A DNA stretch of 64,000 nt, taken from contig CALLOB010000053.1 in assembly GCA_938005315.1 (NCBI GenBank), positions 32,194 to 96,193 of the forward strand, read 5' to 3'. Source of the DNA: an uncultured Phycisphaerae bacterium (lineage in GTDB: Bacteria; Planctomycetota; Phycisphaerae; UBA1845; PWPN01). Positions 39,831 to 48,526 of this stretch are shown here, one piece after another. Under the pieces are notes generated by a model. That model was not told where the DNA came from, did not search any database, and was given only the letters and a program-made list of their open reading frames with translations. How positions within the stretch are numbered: position 1 is the first letter of the stretch; every line of letters starts with the position of its first letter. The position numbers were made by a program, and so were the translations under genes.

Positions 39831-40901
39831 TCAGCGCAGGCTCTGAAACCAGACGGTCATCTGCAGGTCCACCGGCAGGCCTTCGGCCTCATCCAGGGCG
39901 ATGACCACCTCGAGCACCTTGGTGTCGGCCCGCTCGTTGGGGCGGTTGGTGCGGAAGTTCTTGCGCCCCAGGGTCTTTTCCACGTGGATGACGGTGCCCT
40001 CGAAGCGCCTGTCGCCGAAGGCCTCGGCGGTGGCGAAGACGCGCTGTCCGACGGCCACCTTGGCCAGATCGGCCTCGTCCACGTCGGCCCGCAGGTGCAG
40101 GGTGCTGCAATCGCCGATCGACAGAATCGGCGAGGGCACCTCCGGGATGACGGTTTCGCCGGGCTCGCGGAAGCGGTAGATGACCATGCCGTCCAGCGGG
40201 CTGCGGATGACGGTCTTGTCCAGCAGGGTCTGGGAGACGGCCAGGGCGGCTTCGGCCTCCTGAACCGCGGCCCGGGCGACTTCGAGGTCCTCAGGGCTCG
40301 GGCCGGCGACCGTGCGGTCGTACTGGGCTTTGGCGGCCTGGGCGCGGGCCCGGGCGGCAGCCAAGTGATCGCGGCAGGTGGCCACTTCCTTGTCGGAGGC
40401 GGCGTCGCTGCGGGCCAGGGACTGCAGCCGGCTGACCTCGAACTCGGCGATGCGTGCCATGGCCTCGGCCTCGTCCCAGCGGGCCTTGGCGATGGTCCGG
40501 TCCTCGGGGCGGTCCCAGCTCTCGAGCTTGGCGAGGCTGGCCCGGGCGGTCTTGACCAGGGCCTCGCGGTGCCGGACCTCGGCCGCCTGGGTGTCGTTGG
40601 CCAGCTCGAAGAGGGGGTCCCCCCGGGCCACGCGGTCGCCGCTGGAGACGAAAATGCGCCGGATGGTGCCGGGGATCTCGCTGAAGATCTGGACCGTCCG
40701 GGAGGCCGGCTCGGTGACGCCTGGGGCGCACACCACGGCCGAAGTCTCCTGTGTGAAGTGCCCGACCGCGGGCAGATCCTCGATCGCCTGACCGGCCTGG
40801 GACCGCACGCCGGTCATCTGGATGTAACCGGTTAGGCCGAGACCGGTCAGGCAAACGGCGACGAACAGCATTCTTGAACATGCGCCTTTCATGATCACCA
40901 T
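39831..40901 (-). CDS. HlyD-family efflux periplasmic adaptor
   Basis: Biotinyl-lipoyl-like VFVSSGDRVARGDPLFEL; coiled-coil; VIRSPLDGMVIYRF. Confidence 0.85.
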   Translation of the reverse strand: MVIMKGACSRMLFVAVCLTGLGLTGYIQMTGVRSQAGQAIEDLPAVGHFTQETSAVVCAPGVTEPASRTVQIFSEIPGTIRRIFVSSGDRVARGDPLFELANDTQAAEVRHREALVKTARASLAKLESWDRPEDRTIAKARWDEAEAMARIAEFEVSRLQSLARSDAASDKEVATCRDHLAAARARAQAAKAQYDRTVAGPSPEDLEVARAAVQEAEAALAVSQTLLDKTVIRSPLDGMVIYRFREPGETVIPEVPSPILSIGDCSTLHLRADVDEADLAKVAVGQRVFATAEAFGDRRFEGTVIHVEKTLGRKNFRTNRPNERADTKVLEVVIALDEAEGLPVDLQMTVWFQSLR

Positions 40902-40919
40902 CCTTGGCCGGCGTCCCGC

Positions 40920-41627
40920 TCAGGCCGCCGGCAGCTCCACCAGTCCGCGCCCGGCCGGGCGGATGGAATCGGCAACGGTTCCATCGCGCATCTGAATGAC
41001 CTGGTCAGCCAGGGCCCGCAGGCCGGGATCATGGGTCACGACGAACACGGCCCGGTCTTCCTCGTGGGCCAGCCGCCGGAGGGTCTCGACCACCTGGGCG
41101 GAGGTTCGGGAATCGAGGTTGCCGGTCGGCTCGTCCGCCAGGATCAGCTCGGCGGGGCTGGCCAGGGCCCGGGCCACCGACACGCGCTGTTTCTCGCCGC
41201 CGCTGAGGGCGTCGGGGCGGTGGTTCCATCGCTCGGCCAGTCCGACGTTCTCGAGCAGTTCCATGGCCCGGCGGCGTGCGGCCCGACCGCGGACGCCCTG
41301 CAGGGCCAGGGCGACCTCCACGTTCTCCACCGCGTTGAGAGCGCTGAGCAGGTTGAAGCTCTGGAAAATGAAGCCCACGTGGCGGCGGCGGATGGCCGGC
41401 AGGTCGGCTTCACCCAAGGCGGTGACGTCCCGCCCGAGCAGTTCCACACGCCCGGCGGTGGGCTTGAGCAGCAGCCCCATGATGGTCAGCAGCGTGGTCT
41501 TGCCCGAGCCACTGGGCCCCATGAGCAGCGTCAGCTCGCCGCGGCAGACGTCCAGGTCGATGCCGTGCAGCACTTCCAGGGCGTGGTCGCCCTCGCGGTA
41601 GCTCTTGCGCACGCCGCGGACCCGCAT
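40920..41627 (-). CDS. ABC exporter ATP-binding protein (MacB/DevA-like)
   Basis: GPSGSGKTTLL, LSGGEKQRVSVARAL, LILADEPTGNLD. Confidence 0.9.
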   Translation of the reverse strand: MRVRGVRKSYREGDHALEVLHGIDLDVCRGELTLLMGPSGSGKTTLLTIMGLLLKPTAGRVELLGRDVTALGEADLPAIRRRHVGFIFQSFNLLSALNAVENVEVALALQGVRGRAARRRAMELLENVGLAERWNHRPDALSGGEKQRVSVARALASPAELILADEPTGNLDSRTSAQVVETLRRLAHEEDRAVFVVTHDPGLRALADQVIQMRDGTVADSIRPAGRGLVELPAA

Positions 41628-41659
41628 CACCGGTTGTTCAACAACTCCGGACACCCGAT

Positions 41660-42796
41660 TCAGCCTCGAAAAACGATCGCCGGCTCCAGCCGGAAGACCC
41701 GCACCACGCTGGTGATGCTGGCCAGGATGCACATGCCCACGGTCACCAGGAACATCGTCGCCGTCCACCACAGCGGGACCTCGACGGGCACATTGAACGT
41801 CGGCAGCTTGCAGCCCATGTGCCAGGCGATCAGGCTGCCGATGCCGTAGCCGAGAATGCCGGCGATCAGGGCCTGCTGCACGATGATCCGGCTGAGGCCG
41901 AGGTTGCCCATGCCCAGAGCCTTGAGCGTGCCGTACTCCTGCAGCCTTTCGATGGTCGCCGAGTACATCGTCTGCCCGACGATGACCACGCCGACGAGGA
42001 AGCCCAGGGCACTGGCCAGGATCACGCCCAGGCCCATGCCGGTCTTGAACAGCCAGTAATCGCGGCTGATGGCCGAGAACTCCGCGGTGGTCAGCACATC
42101 CATCTCGGGCAGCCGGTCCCGCAGCCGGCGGGCAAGCTCCTCCGGCGCGACCCCGGCGGCCGCGCCGACCACCACGAACTTCGTTGAGCCCCCGGGCATG
42201 CACGCAAAGTCCAGGGCCCGCTTGAACTCCGTAAACACATAAGGCGCGGTGGTGAACGTGCCCACTCCGGTGCTGAAGCCGGCCACGCGGGTCGCATGGC
42301 CGGAGATCTCCGGAGTCTCGCCCAGGGCCAGCAGGCGGCCGCCGGAGCCGAAGCGCAGCCGCTCCCGCTCGTCGATGATCACGCCGCCGGTCCGGAGAAT
42401 GCGGTCCCGGTCGCCGGAAGCCATCTGCCAGGGCAGATTCAGGCGGGTGTCGCGGCGCAACCCGACCACTTCGACGTTCTCCTGACGCCCGTCATCGCTT
42501 CGCCAGGCGGCGAAATGCACGATCAGCGGCTCGGCCCATGCGACGCCGGGGGTCGGGATCGCCTGGAAAACCACCCGCTCGGGAATCTGGTCGGCCATGT
42601 CCAGGTTGCGGGTACCCTTCTTCATGATCCACACGTCGGCCCCGGCGCGGTCGATGATGCAGCTGCAGTTGTGCATCGCCCCGATGAACAGCCCGACCTG
42701 CAGCGTCACCAGCACCACCGAGAAGACGATGCCCACCAGAGCGAGCGACAGCTTGAGCTTGTCGTGAAACAGGTTGCGCCAGGCGATCAGCGGCAT
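41660..42796 (-). CDS. FtsX-like ABC exporter permease (DevC-like)
   Basis: N-terminal NLFHDKLKLSLALVGIVFSVVLVTLQVGLF; C-terminal FtsX domain; contiguous with the ATPase and adaptor. Confidence 0.87.
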   Translation of the reverse strand: MPLIAWRNLFHDKLKLSLALVGIVFSVVLVTLQVGLFIGAMHNCSCIIDRAGADVWIMKKGTRNLDMADQIPERVVFQAIPTPGVAWAEPLIVHFAAWRSDDGRQENVEVVGLRRDTRLNLPWQMASGDRDRILRTGGVIIDERERLRFGSGGRLLALGETPEISGHATRVAGFSTGVGTFTTAPYVFTEFKRALDFACMPGGSTKFVVVGAAAGVAPEELARRLRDRLPEMDVLTTAEFSAISRDYWLFKTGMGLGVILASALGFLVGVVIVGQTMYSATIERLQEYGTLKALGMGNLGLSRIIVQQALIAGILGYGIGSLIAWHMGCKLPTFNVPVEVPLWWTATMFLVTVGMCILASITSVVRVFRLEPAIVFRG

Positions 42797-43501
42797 TCAG
42801 CCCCCCCCCCGCAGGTCCAGCACCGCGGCCAGGTCGGTCTGCCCGAGCACCTGCCGGCCCTGGTCGGTGAGCATGCCGTTGAGAAACACGTACGTCTGGC
42901 TGAGCATCTCTCCGACCAGGTCGAAGCTCTTGTTGTGCAGGGTCCACTGGATGATCAGACCCTCGGTCAGGGCCATGGCCGCCCGGGCCGCGGCCGGCGG
43001 GTCACACAACTGGGGCTCGAACAACCCTTGCTGGAGCCCTTGGCCGAAGAGCCCGGCCAGGTCTCCGGCCACCTCCTCGTAAGCCCGGGTCTTGGCCTCG
43101 CGGAAGCGGGGGTCGCCGCTGGAGGGTCCACAGCAGGCGTAGAAGTCGAAGACCACGGCTGCGGAGTCGCCCAGCTCGGCAAAGCTGCGTATCCAGCAGT
43201 TGGCGTAAACGGCCAGTTTCGCGAAAAGGTTGTTCAGACCTGCGGACCGCCGGGCCGCCTCGGCCTGCACCCGGCTGATCATGGCCAGGTAGGCGGCCAT
43301 GAGCATCTGATCCTTGCTGGCAAAGTAGTTATAGATGCTGCCCTTGGCGACGCCGGCCTCGGCGGCCACCTGCTCGACGGTGGCCTGGAAGTAGCCGACG
43401 CGCCCGAAGACCCGCATGGCGGCGTCCAGGATACGCTGCTGCTTGAGCTGCCGGTCGGCATCCAGGACCGGATTGGACCTCGCGCGGTTCTTCAGAAGCA
43501 T
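42797..43501 (-). CDS. TetR-family regulator
   Basis: QRILDAAMRVFGRVGYFQATVEQVAAEAGVAKGSIYNYFASKDQMLMAAY HTH. Confidence 0.92.
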   Translation of the reverse strand: MLLKNRARSNPVLDADRQLKQQRILDAAMRVFGRVGYFQATVEQVAAEAGVAKGSIYNYFASKDQMLMAAYLAMISRVQAEAARRSAGLNNLFAKLAVYANCWIRSFAELGDSAAVVFDFYACCGPSSGDPRFREAKTRAYEEVAGDLAGLFGQGLQQGLFEPQLCDPPAAARAAMALTEGLIIQWTLHNKSFDLVGEMLSQTYVFLNGMLTDQGRQVLGQTDLAAVLDLRGGG

Positions 43502-43547
43502 GGTTCGGCTGTCACCTGCCGATCTCGGGCTCCGCGCCATGAGCCCT

Positions 43548-43563
43548 GACTGACCGGCCAGTC
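43548..43563. promoter_or_regulatory. Candidate TetR operator
   Basis: GACTGACCGGCCAGTC, 14/16 palindromic, 46 bp upstream of the tetR start. Confidence 0.5.
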
Positions 43564-43779
43564 GCAGGTACGATAACCGACAACCGACCGCGCTGGCAAG
43601 CACAAGAGCGACTCAGGGCTCAGCGCCGCGCAAAGCCCTGGCAGGTAAGGCCTTACGGACCGGTTTGTCGGGAATTCACCGGGGAGGTTTCAAAGCTGTG
43701 CATGGCCGTGCAATGCCCAAGCGATGAACGCAGGCGAAATACGGCTAAAACCGCAACTAAAATGTTATTGCAATCATAA

Positions 43780-44613
43780 TCATTCCCCGGCCGCCTGGAG
43801 TGATGTCGGCCCGTTGAACTCCGCAAGAAGCTGGCCGAGCATGGTGGGGCCCGCGGCGAAAAAGGGCGTTTGATCGCCCGCCCGGCGCGCAAGGTCCAGG
43901 GGGAACCATGGCCTGCCCCCCGGCGAGACCATCTCCCCGCCGGCCTCACGGACCAGAACGGCTCCGCCGGCCATGTCCCACAGGCGGCACTTGAAGGAGA
44001 AGGCCGCGTCCACCGCTCCGGAGGCCACCAAGGCCAGATTGAGGGCGGTCGAGCCGGTAGCCCGACAGACCATGCGATCAATCCAGCCGTGAACGGTTGC
44101 CGGAAGCGGCTCCTCACGGCCGGAGGGCAGAGCCAGGAACCTGTCGGGCTCCAACGGACCGTCGGTCACCCGCAGGCGGCGGTCACCGCACCAGGCCCCG
44201 CCGCCGAGGCTGGCCGAGTACATCGCGTCCGTGGCCGGCTCGTAGACCACGCCGACCACGGGTTCGCCGGCCTCGATCAGGGCCACCGAGACGGTGAACA
44301 GCGGAAAGCCGTGGGCGTAGTTGCGGGTTCCGTCGATGGGATCAATCACCCAGCAACGGGCGGCGGACTCGAGGGGAGCGTGGCGCTCGGCCCGCTCGAG
44401 CCGCTCCTCGGCGATGACGGCATCGGCGGGGAACGCCTCGGCGATGGCGTCCAGCAGCATGGCCTGGACGGCGTAATCCGCATCGGTCACGGGGGTGCGG
44501 TCCTCCTTGCGGGAGGCCACCGCCGTAAACTGCCGCATGCGGGCATGGATGCCGGCGGGTCGAACCCACTGGATGACCTGCCGGCGGATCTGGTCGTATT
44601 GGTCGGCGTCCAT
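43780..44613 (-). CDS. Inositol monophosphatase family protein
   Basis: WVIDPIDGTRNYAHGFPLFTVSVAL; VTDADYAVQ; AEERLER. Confidence 0.9.
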   Translation of the reverse strand: MDADQYDQIRRQVIQWVRPAGIHARMRQFTAVASRKEDRTPVTDADYAVQAMLLDAIAEAFPADAVIAEERLERAERHAPLESAARCWVIDPIDGTRNYAHGFPLFTVSVALIEAGEPVVGVVYEPATDAMYSASLGGGAWCGDRRLRVTDGPLEPDRFLALPSGREEPLPATVHGWIDRMVCRATGSTALNLALVASGAVDAAFSFKCRLWDMAGGAVLVREAGGEMVSPGGRPWFPLDLARRAGDQTPFFAAGPTMLGQLLAEFNGPTSLQAAGE

Positions 44614-44620
44614 GATCTGC

Positions 44621-46153
44621 TCACCCCCGCCCCAGCCGGACGAACTCCTCCCGGAGGCTGCCGTACAGCGAGCGGTAACTGGCGTAGAGCCTGTCGTAAG
44701 CCCGGGCGGCCCGGCCGGGCTTGACGCGGGTAGCCACCTTGATGGCCGCGGCGCAGGCTTCCGGCACGCTGGCGTACTCGCCGGTACCGACCGCGGCCAG
44801 CAGGGCCACGCCCAGGGCGCCGCCCTCCTGCGTATTGATGGTCACGACCTGGGCCCCGTACATGTCGGCCTGCATCTGCCGCCAGAACTCGCTGCGAGCC
44901 CCGCCGCCGGAGGCCCGAACCTCGGTGATCTTCACGCCGCGGCGGCGCATGATCTCCACCTGATCGCGCATGCCGAAGGTGATGCCCTCCAGGACGGCCC
45001 GGATCAGGTGGGGCCGGCGATGGCGGACGGTCAGTCCGACCCAGGCGCCGCGGGCCATGGGATCCGGGTACGGGCATCGCTCGCCGGTGAGGTACGGCAG
45101 GAAGACCAGCCCCTCGCAGCCGGGCGGGGCTTTGGCCGCTTCGGCGATCATGGCCGGGTAGAGCGTGCCCGGATCGCGGCCGGCCTTGCGCAGCCGGGCG
45201 ACGTCCTCGGCCCAGAGCGTGTCGCGCAGCCACTGCAGCGATCCGCCGGCCGAAAGCATGCAGCCGAACACGCACCACTTGCCCGGAACCGCGTGGCAGA
45301 AGGACTGCAGGTTGCCCTCGGCGTTGGGCACCGGGGCGTCGGCGTGGGCGAACACCACGCCGCTGGTGCCCATGGTGGCCGAGACGATGCCGGTGCGGAC
45401 GATGCCGTTGCCGACCGCCCCGGCCGGCTGATCGCCGGCCCCTCCGACCACCGGCGTGCCGGCCTTGAGACCGGTGAGTCTGGCGGCTGCGGCCGAGACC
45501 GTTCCGGTGACCTCGGGCGACTCGTGGACCGGGGGCATCAGGTCCGCGTCGATGCCCAGCCGGCTGAGCAGACCGCGGTGCCATCTGCGGGCCTTGACGT
45601 CCAGCAGCAGCGTCCCGGCGGCGTCGCTGACCTCGGCGGCGTACTCCCCGGTGAGTTTCAGGCGGATGTAATCCTTGGGCAGCAGGATCTTGAACGTGCG
45701 CTCATACGTCCGCGGGTCGTGGCGTCGCACCCAGAGAATCTTGGGGGCGGTGAAGCCGGTCAGGGCGACGTTGGAGACCATGCCGATCAGTCGGCGGCGG
45801 CCGCCGGCCAATCGCTCGATCTCCTCGCATTCCGCCGCGGTGCGCTGGTCGTTCCACAGCAGCGCCCGCCGCAGGGAGCGGCCGGCCTTGTCCACGAACA
45901 CGCTGCCGTGCATCTGGCCGGAGAGCCCGATGCCGGTGATTTCGGAGGGCTTGCGTCGGGCCTTGCGGCAGACGGCCGCGATACCCTTGACGACCGCCTT
46001 CCACCAGTCCTCCGGCTCCTGTTCGGACCAGCCGGGTCGCGGCGCGTAGACCGGGTATTCCTGGCCGGCGGTGGCCAGCACCCTGCCCGACGGTGTGCAG
46101 AGAAGCGTCTTGGTGGCCGAGGTTCCGATGTCGATTCCGCAGAGCAGCGCCAT
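44621..46153 (-). CDS. xylB: Xylulokinase-like FGGY carbohydrate kinase
   Basis: LLCGIDIGTSATKTLLC, ITGIGLSGQMHGSV, LWNDQRT, GGGARSEFWRQMQADMYG. Confidence 0.9.
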   Translation of the reverse strand: MALLCGIDIGTSATKTLLCTPSGRVLATAGQEYPVYAPRPGWSEQEPEDWWKAVVKGIAAVCRKARRKPSEITGIGLSGQMHGSVFVDKAGRSLRRALLWNDQRTAAECEEIERLAGGRRRLIGMVSNVALTGFTAPKILWVRRHDPRTYERTFKILLPKDYIRLKLTGEYAAEVSDAAGTLLLDVKARRWHRGLLSRLGIDADLMPPVHESPEVTGTVSAAAARLTGLKAGTPVVGGAGDQPAGAVGNGIVRTGIVSATMGTSGVVFAHADAPVPNAEGNLQSFCHAVPGKWCVFGCMLSAGGSLQWLRDTLWAEDVARLRKAGRDPGTLYPAMIAEAAKAPPGCEGLVFLPYLTGERCPYPDPMARGAWVGLTVRHRRPHLIRAVLEGITFGMRDQVEIMRRRGVKITEVRASGGGARSEFWRQMQADMYGAQVVTINTQEGGALGVALLAAVGTGEYASVPEACAAAIKVATRVKPGRAARAYDRLYASYRSLYGSLREEFVRLGRG

Positions 46154-46718
46154 TATTTCGTCCCTTTCGTGGCTCGATGCCGCCGGAGCCCGGGACCGTG
46201 CCGTGTCGCAGCCGAGGGGAGACGGCACGCGGCGATCGGCACGGTCGCCCGGACCCCGTGTTCCGACCGTTCCCGGCCCGCCGGACCATGGCGGGCCGGC
46301 CGGGACGAAGTATAGCCGGAATCACTCCCGGGAGCAGGTTCGCACCCGCCGGCCGCCGAGGTCCGCGAAACCCGACGCTTGTTTGCCCCCCCACCGCGGT
46401 ATCGCGGCGACTCATGTCCGGGCTTGCGGCGGCGTCGCGGGCCGAAGCCGGACGTCGCCGAATGCCCGACGGCTCCGGCCGGGGCGCGTGTCGCCGCCCC
46501 CGGCTGTCGAAACGGGGCTGGTCCTTGACCCCCTCGAGACCGCCGGGTACTCTGCGTTTCTGGGGCGGGGCGTCTCCAGGCGGCCTTCGTTCTCGCCGGA
46601 GCGTTACCCGCGGCACCGCGGTTGCGGCCGGGGACCGGTCGACCACGCCGGCAACCGCGGAGGCGACAGCTCAGTTTTCCAGCCGAATCGGACAAGCAGC
46701 CGGCCGATCGCGGCGACC

Positions 46719-46809
46719 GGAGAGGTGGCAGAGTGGCTGAATGCGCCGGTTTGCTAAACCGGTGTACGGGCTTAAACCCGTACCGCGGGTTCGAATCCCG
46801 CCCTCTCCG
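46719..46809 (+). tRNA. tRNA-Ser (GCU anticodon)
   Basis: GGAGAGG/CCTCTCC acceptor, anticodon loop TTGCTAA (GCT at 46753-46755), long variable arm, GGTTCGAATCC T arm. 3' CCA not encoded. Confidence 0.96.
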
Positions 46810-46922
46810 TTCGTTCCGAAACGACGTTGGTCACCCATAAAACGCGACGCGTTTCGTGCCGGTGTCGAATCGTTTGTGAACCGCCCTAGGGGGTATTCAG
46901 CGATTCTCCGGGGCCTCCGGGG

Positions 46923-46942
46923 GGACGCGCTGCGTCGCGTCC
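46923..46942. repeat. Intergenic palindrome family A variant
   Basis: GGACGCG-CTGCGT-CGCGTCC. Confidence 0.7.
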
Positions 46943-47292
46943 GGAATCAGGTCGCTCCGGTTTTCGGCATCCCCGCGGCCGCCCTCCCGCGGGCGATCAG
47001 GGGTTTGACGCCGGTCGTGGCCCCCCGCCAGGACCATCAGGCCGGCCTTCTCCGTCCCCGTCCGGCCTTCAGGCAGATCCGGTCGGCCCGGATACACACG
47101 AGCGTCGGCCCGCCGGAATGTCCCGGAACCTGGACATTGCCATCGGAGAACCGCGACGTGAGCGGTTCGATCACGGCATGGGCCCGCGACGCCCACGGAT
47201 GGAACCTTTCGGAACCTTCATCCTCGGCCGCAGCGGCAGCATGTCGCTGCGGTCGCCACGGAACTCCCCGATACGCCGCCGCGGCCGCCGGG

Positions 47293-47333
47293 GCGGGGTC
47301 TTGACGTTTTCCGACCGATCGGTTCTCATCGCC
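47293..47333 (+). promoter_or_regulatory. Mo-island promoter element, copy 1 (upstream of moaC operon)
   Basis: TTGACG-17 bp-TCTCAT within a 41-nt block 38/41 identical to 59517-59557 (minus strand). Confidence 0.7.
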
Positions 47334-47586
47334 GTGAGCGCAGTCCGTCTGACACCATCGTGGCTCGATCGCGGATTGAGGATGCCGCCTCCCCGTCGTT
47401 TTCCACGAGGCGTGCATCGTATGACTGAGCCGTTTCAACGGCACGAAAAGGCTCGTCACCATGGGCTTTGTGAAGTCGTACCGCTCGTGTCCTGGTCCGG
47501 GAGTCGGAGCGCTTTCCGGCGATTCCGCACGGGGTGCCCGGACATGACTGAAGTCCTCGCATGCCCTCCCGCGGACCGGGTGAAGG

Positions 47587-48516
47587 ATGTTTGATATCTC
47601 CGCCAAAACCCGGACCGCTCGTGTCGCAACGGCGCGGGCCGTCCTGGCCGTCGCGCCCGACACCATCCGGCTGATCAACGAACGCAGGGTGCCCAAGGGC
47701 GATCCGCTCGAAGTCGCGAGGGTGGCGGCCGTTCAAGCGGCGAAGAACACGCACCAGATCATCCCTTTTTGCCATCCGGTCCCGATCGACCATGTCGCCG
47801 CGGCGTTCGTGCCGGCCGATGATCGCATCGAGCTGACGGTCACGGTCAAGGCGACGTACAAGACCGGAGTCGAGATGGAAGCGCTCACCGGGGCATCGGT
47901 CGGCGTACTGACCCTTTATGACATGCTCAAGATGCTGGACGATTCGATGACGATCCGCGAAGTCCGCCTGCTTGAGAAGCGGGGCGGGAAGTCGGATTTC
48001 AGGACCGCAGGAGCGCGGAAGATCCGTGCCGTCGCCGTGGTCATGTCCGACTCCGTATCGGCGGGATCGAGAGATGATGCATCGGGGCGGCTGATCGCGG
48101 ACCGCCTGCGGGCGGAGGGGATCGAGCTGCTGGATTGCCTCGTGATACCGGACGACGACGACGCGATCGAGCAGACGCTCGTCCGCTGTGCCGACGAGCT
48201 TCGCGTCGACCTGGTCATGACCACGGGTGGCACGGGCCTGGGTCCGCGGGACCGGACTCCCGAGGTCATGGACCGGGTCGTGCAATGCGACGTTCCCGGC
48301 ATCGCGGAGGCCATGCGGGCTTACGGCCGGGATAGGACCCCGTTCGCCGTTCTCTCGCGGGGCCGGGCGGGCATCCGCGGCAGGACGCTGATCGTCAATC
48401 TGCCGGGCTCGCCGCGCGGCGTGGAGGAGTCGCTGGATGCCGTGCTGCCTGCGATCCGCCATGCCTTCCCCATGATGGATGGAGGCGGGCACGACGACGC
48501 CACGGCGGGCCGTTGA
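47587..48516 (+). CDS. Bifunctional Moco biosynthesis protein MoaC-MoaB/Mog fusion
   Basis: MoaC half: NTHQIIPFCHPVPIDHV, TGVEMEALTGASVGVLTLYDMLK. Mog half: VMSDSVSAGSRDDASG, VMTTGGTGLGPRDRTPEV. Confidence 0.93.
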   Translation: MFDISAKTRTARVATARAVLAVAPDTIRLINERRVPKGDPLEVARVAAVQAAKNTHQIIPFCHPVPIDHVAAAFVPADDRIELTVTVKATYKTGVEMEALTGASVGVLTLYDMLKMLDDSMTIREVRLLEKRGGKSDFRTAGARKIRAVAVVMSDSVSAGSRDDASGRLIADRLRAEGIELLDCLVIPDDDDAIEQTLVRCADELRVDLVMTTGGTGLGPRDRTPEVMDRVVQCDVPGIAEAMRAYGRDRTPFAVLSRGRAGIRGRTLIVNLPGSPRGVEESLDAVLPAIRHAFPMMDGGGHDDATAGR

Positions 48517-48526
48517 GGCGGATCAT

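Noticed and set aside
41660-42796. Heterocyst-type glycolipid exporter function (DevBCA) for the exporter operon
   Set aside because: Only family-level similarity is visible; nothing in the context supports that specific substrate.
47118-47594. 158-aa plus-strand ORF upstream of moaC, and 59272-59979 minus ORF
   Set aside because: Their only shared peptide (GVLTFS.RSVLIA) comes from the conserved 41-nt promoter-like DNA block. Flanking sequence is unrelated, so this is a DNA/RNA element rather than a protein domain.
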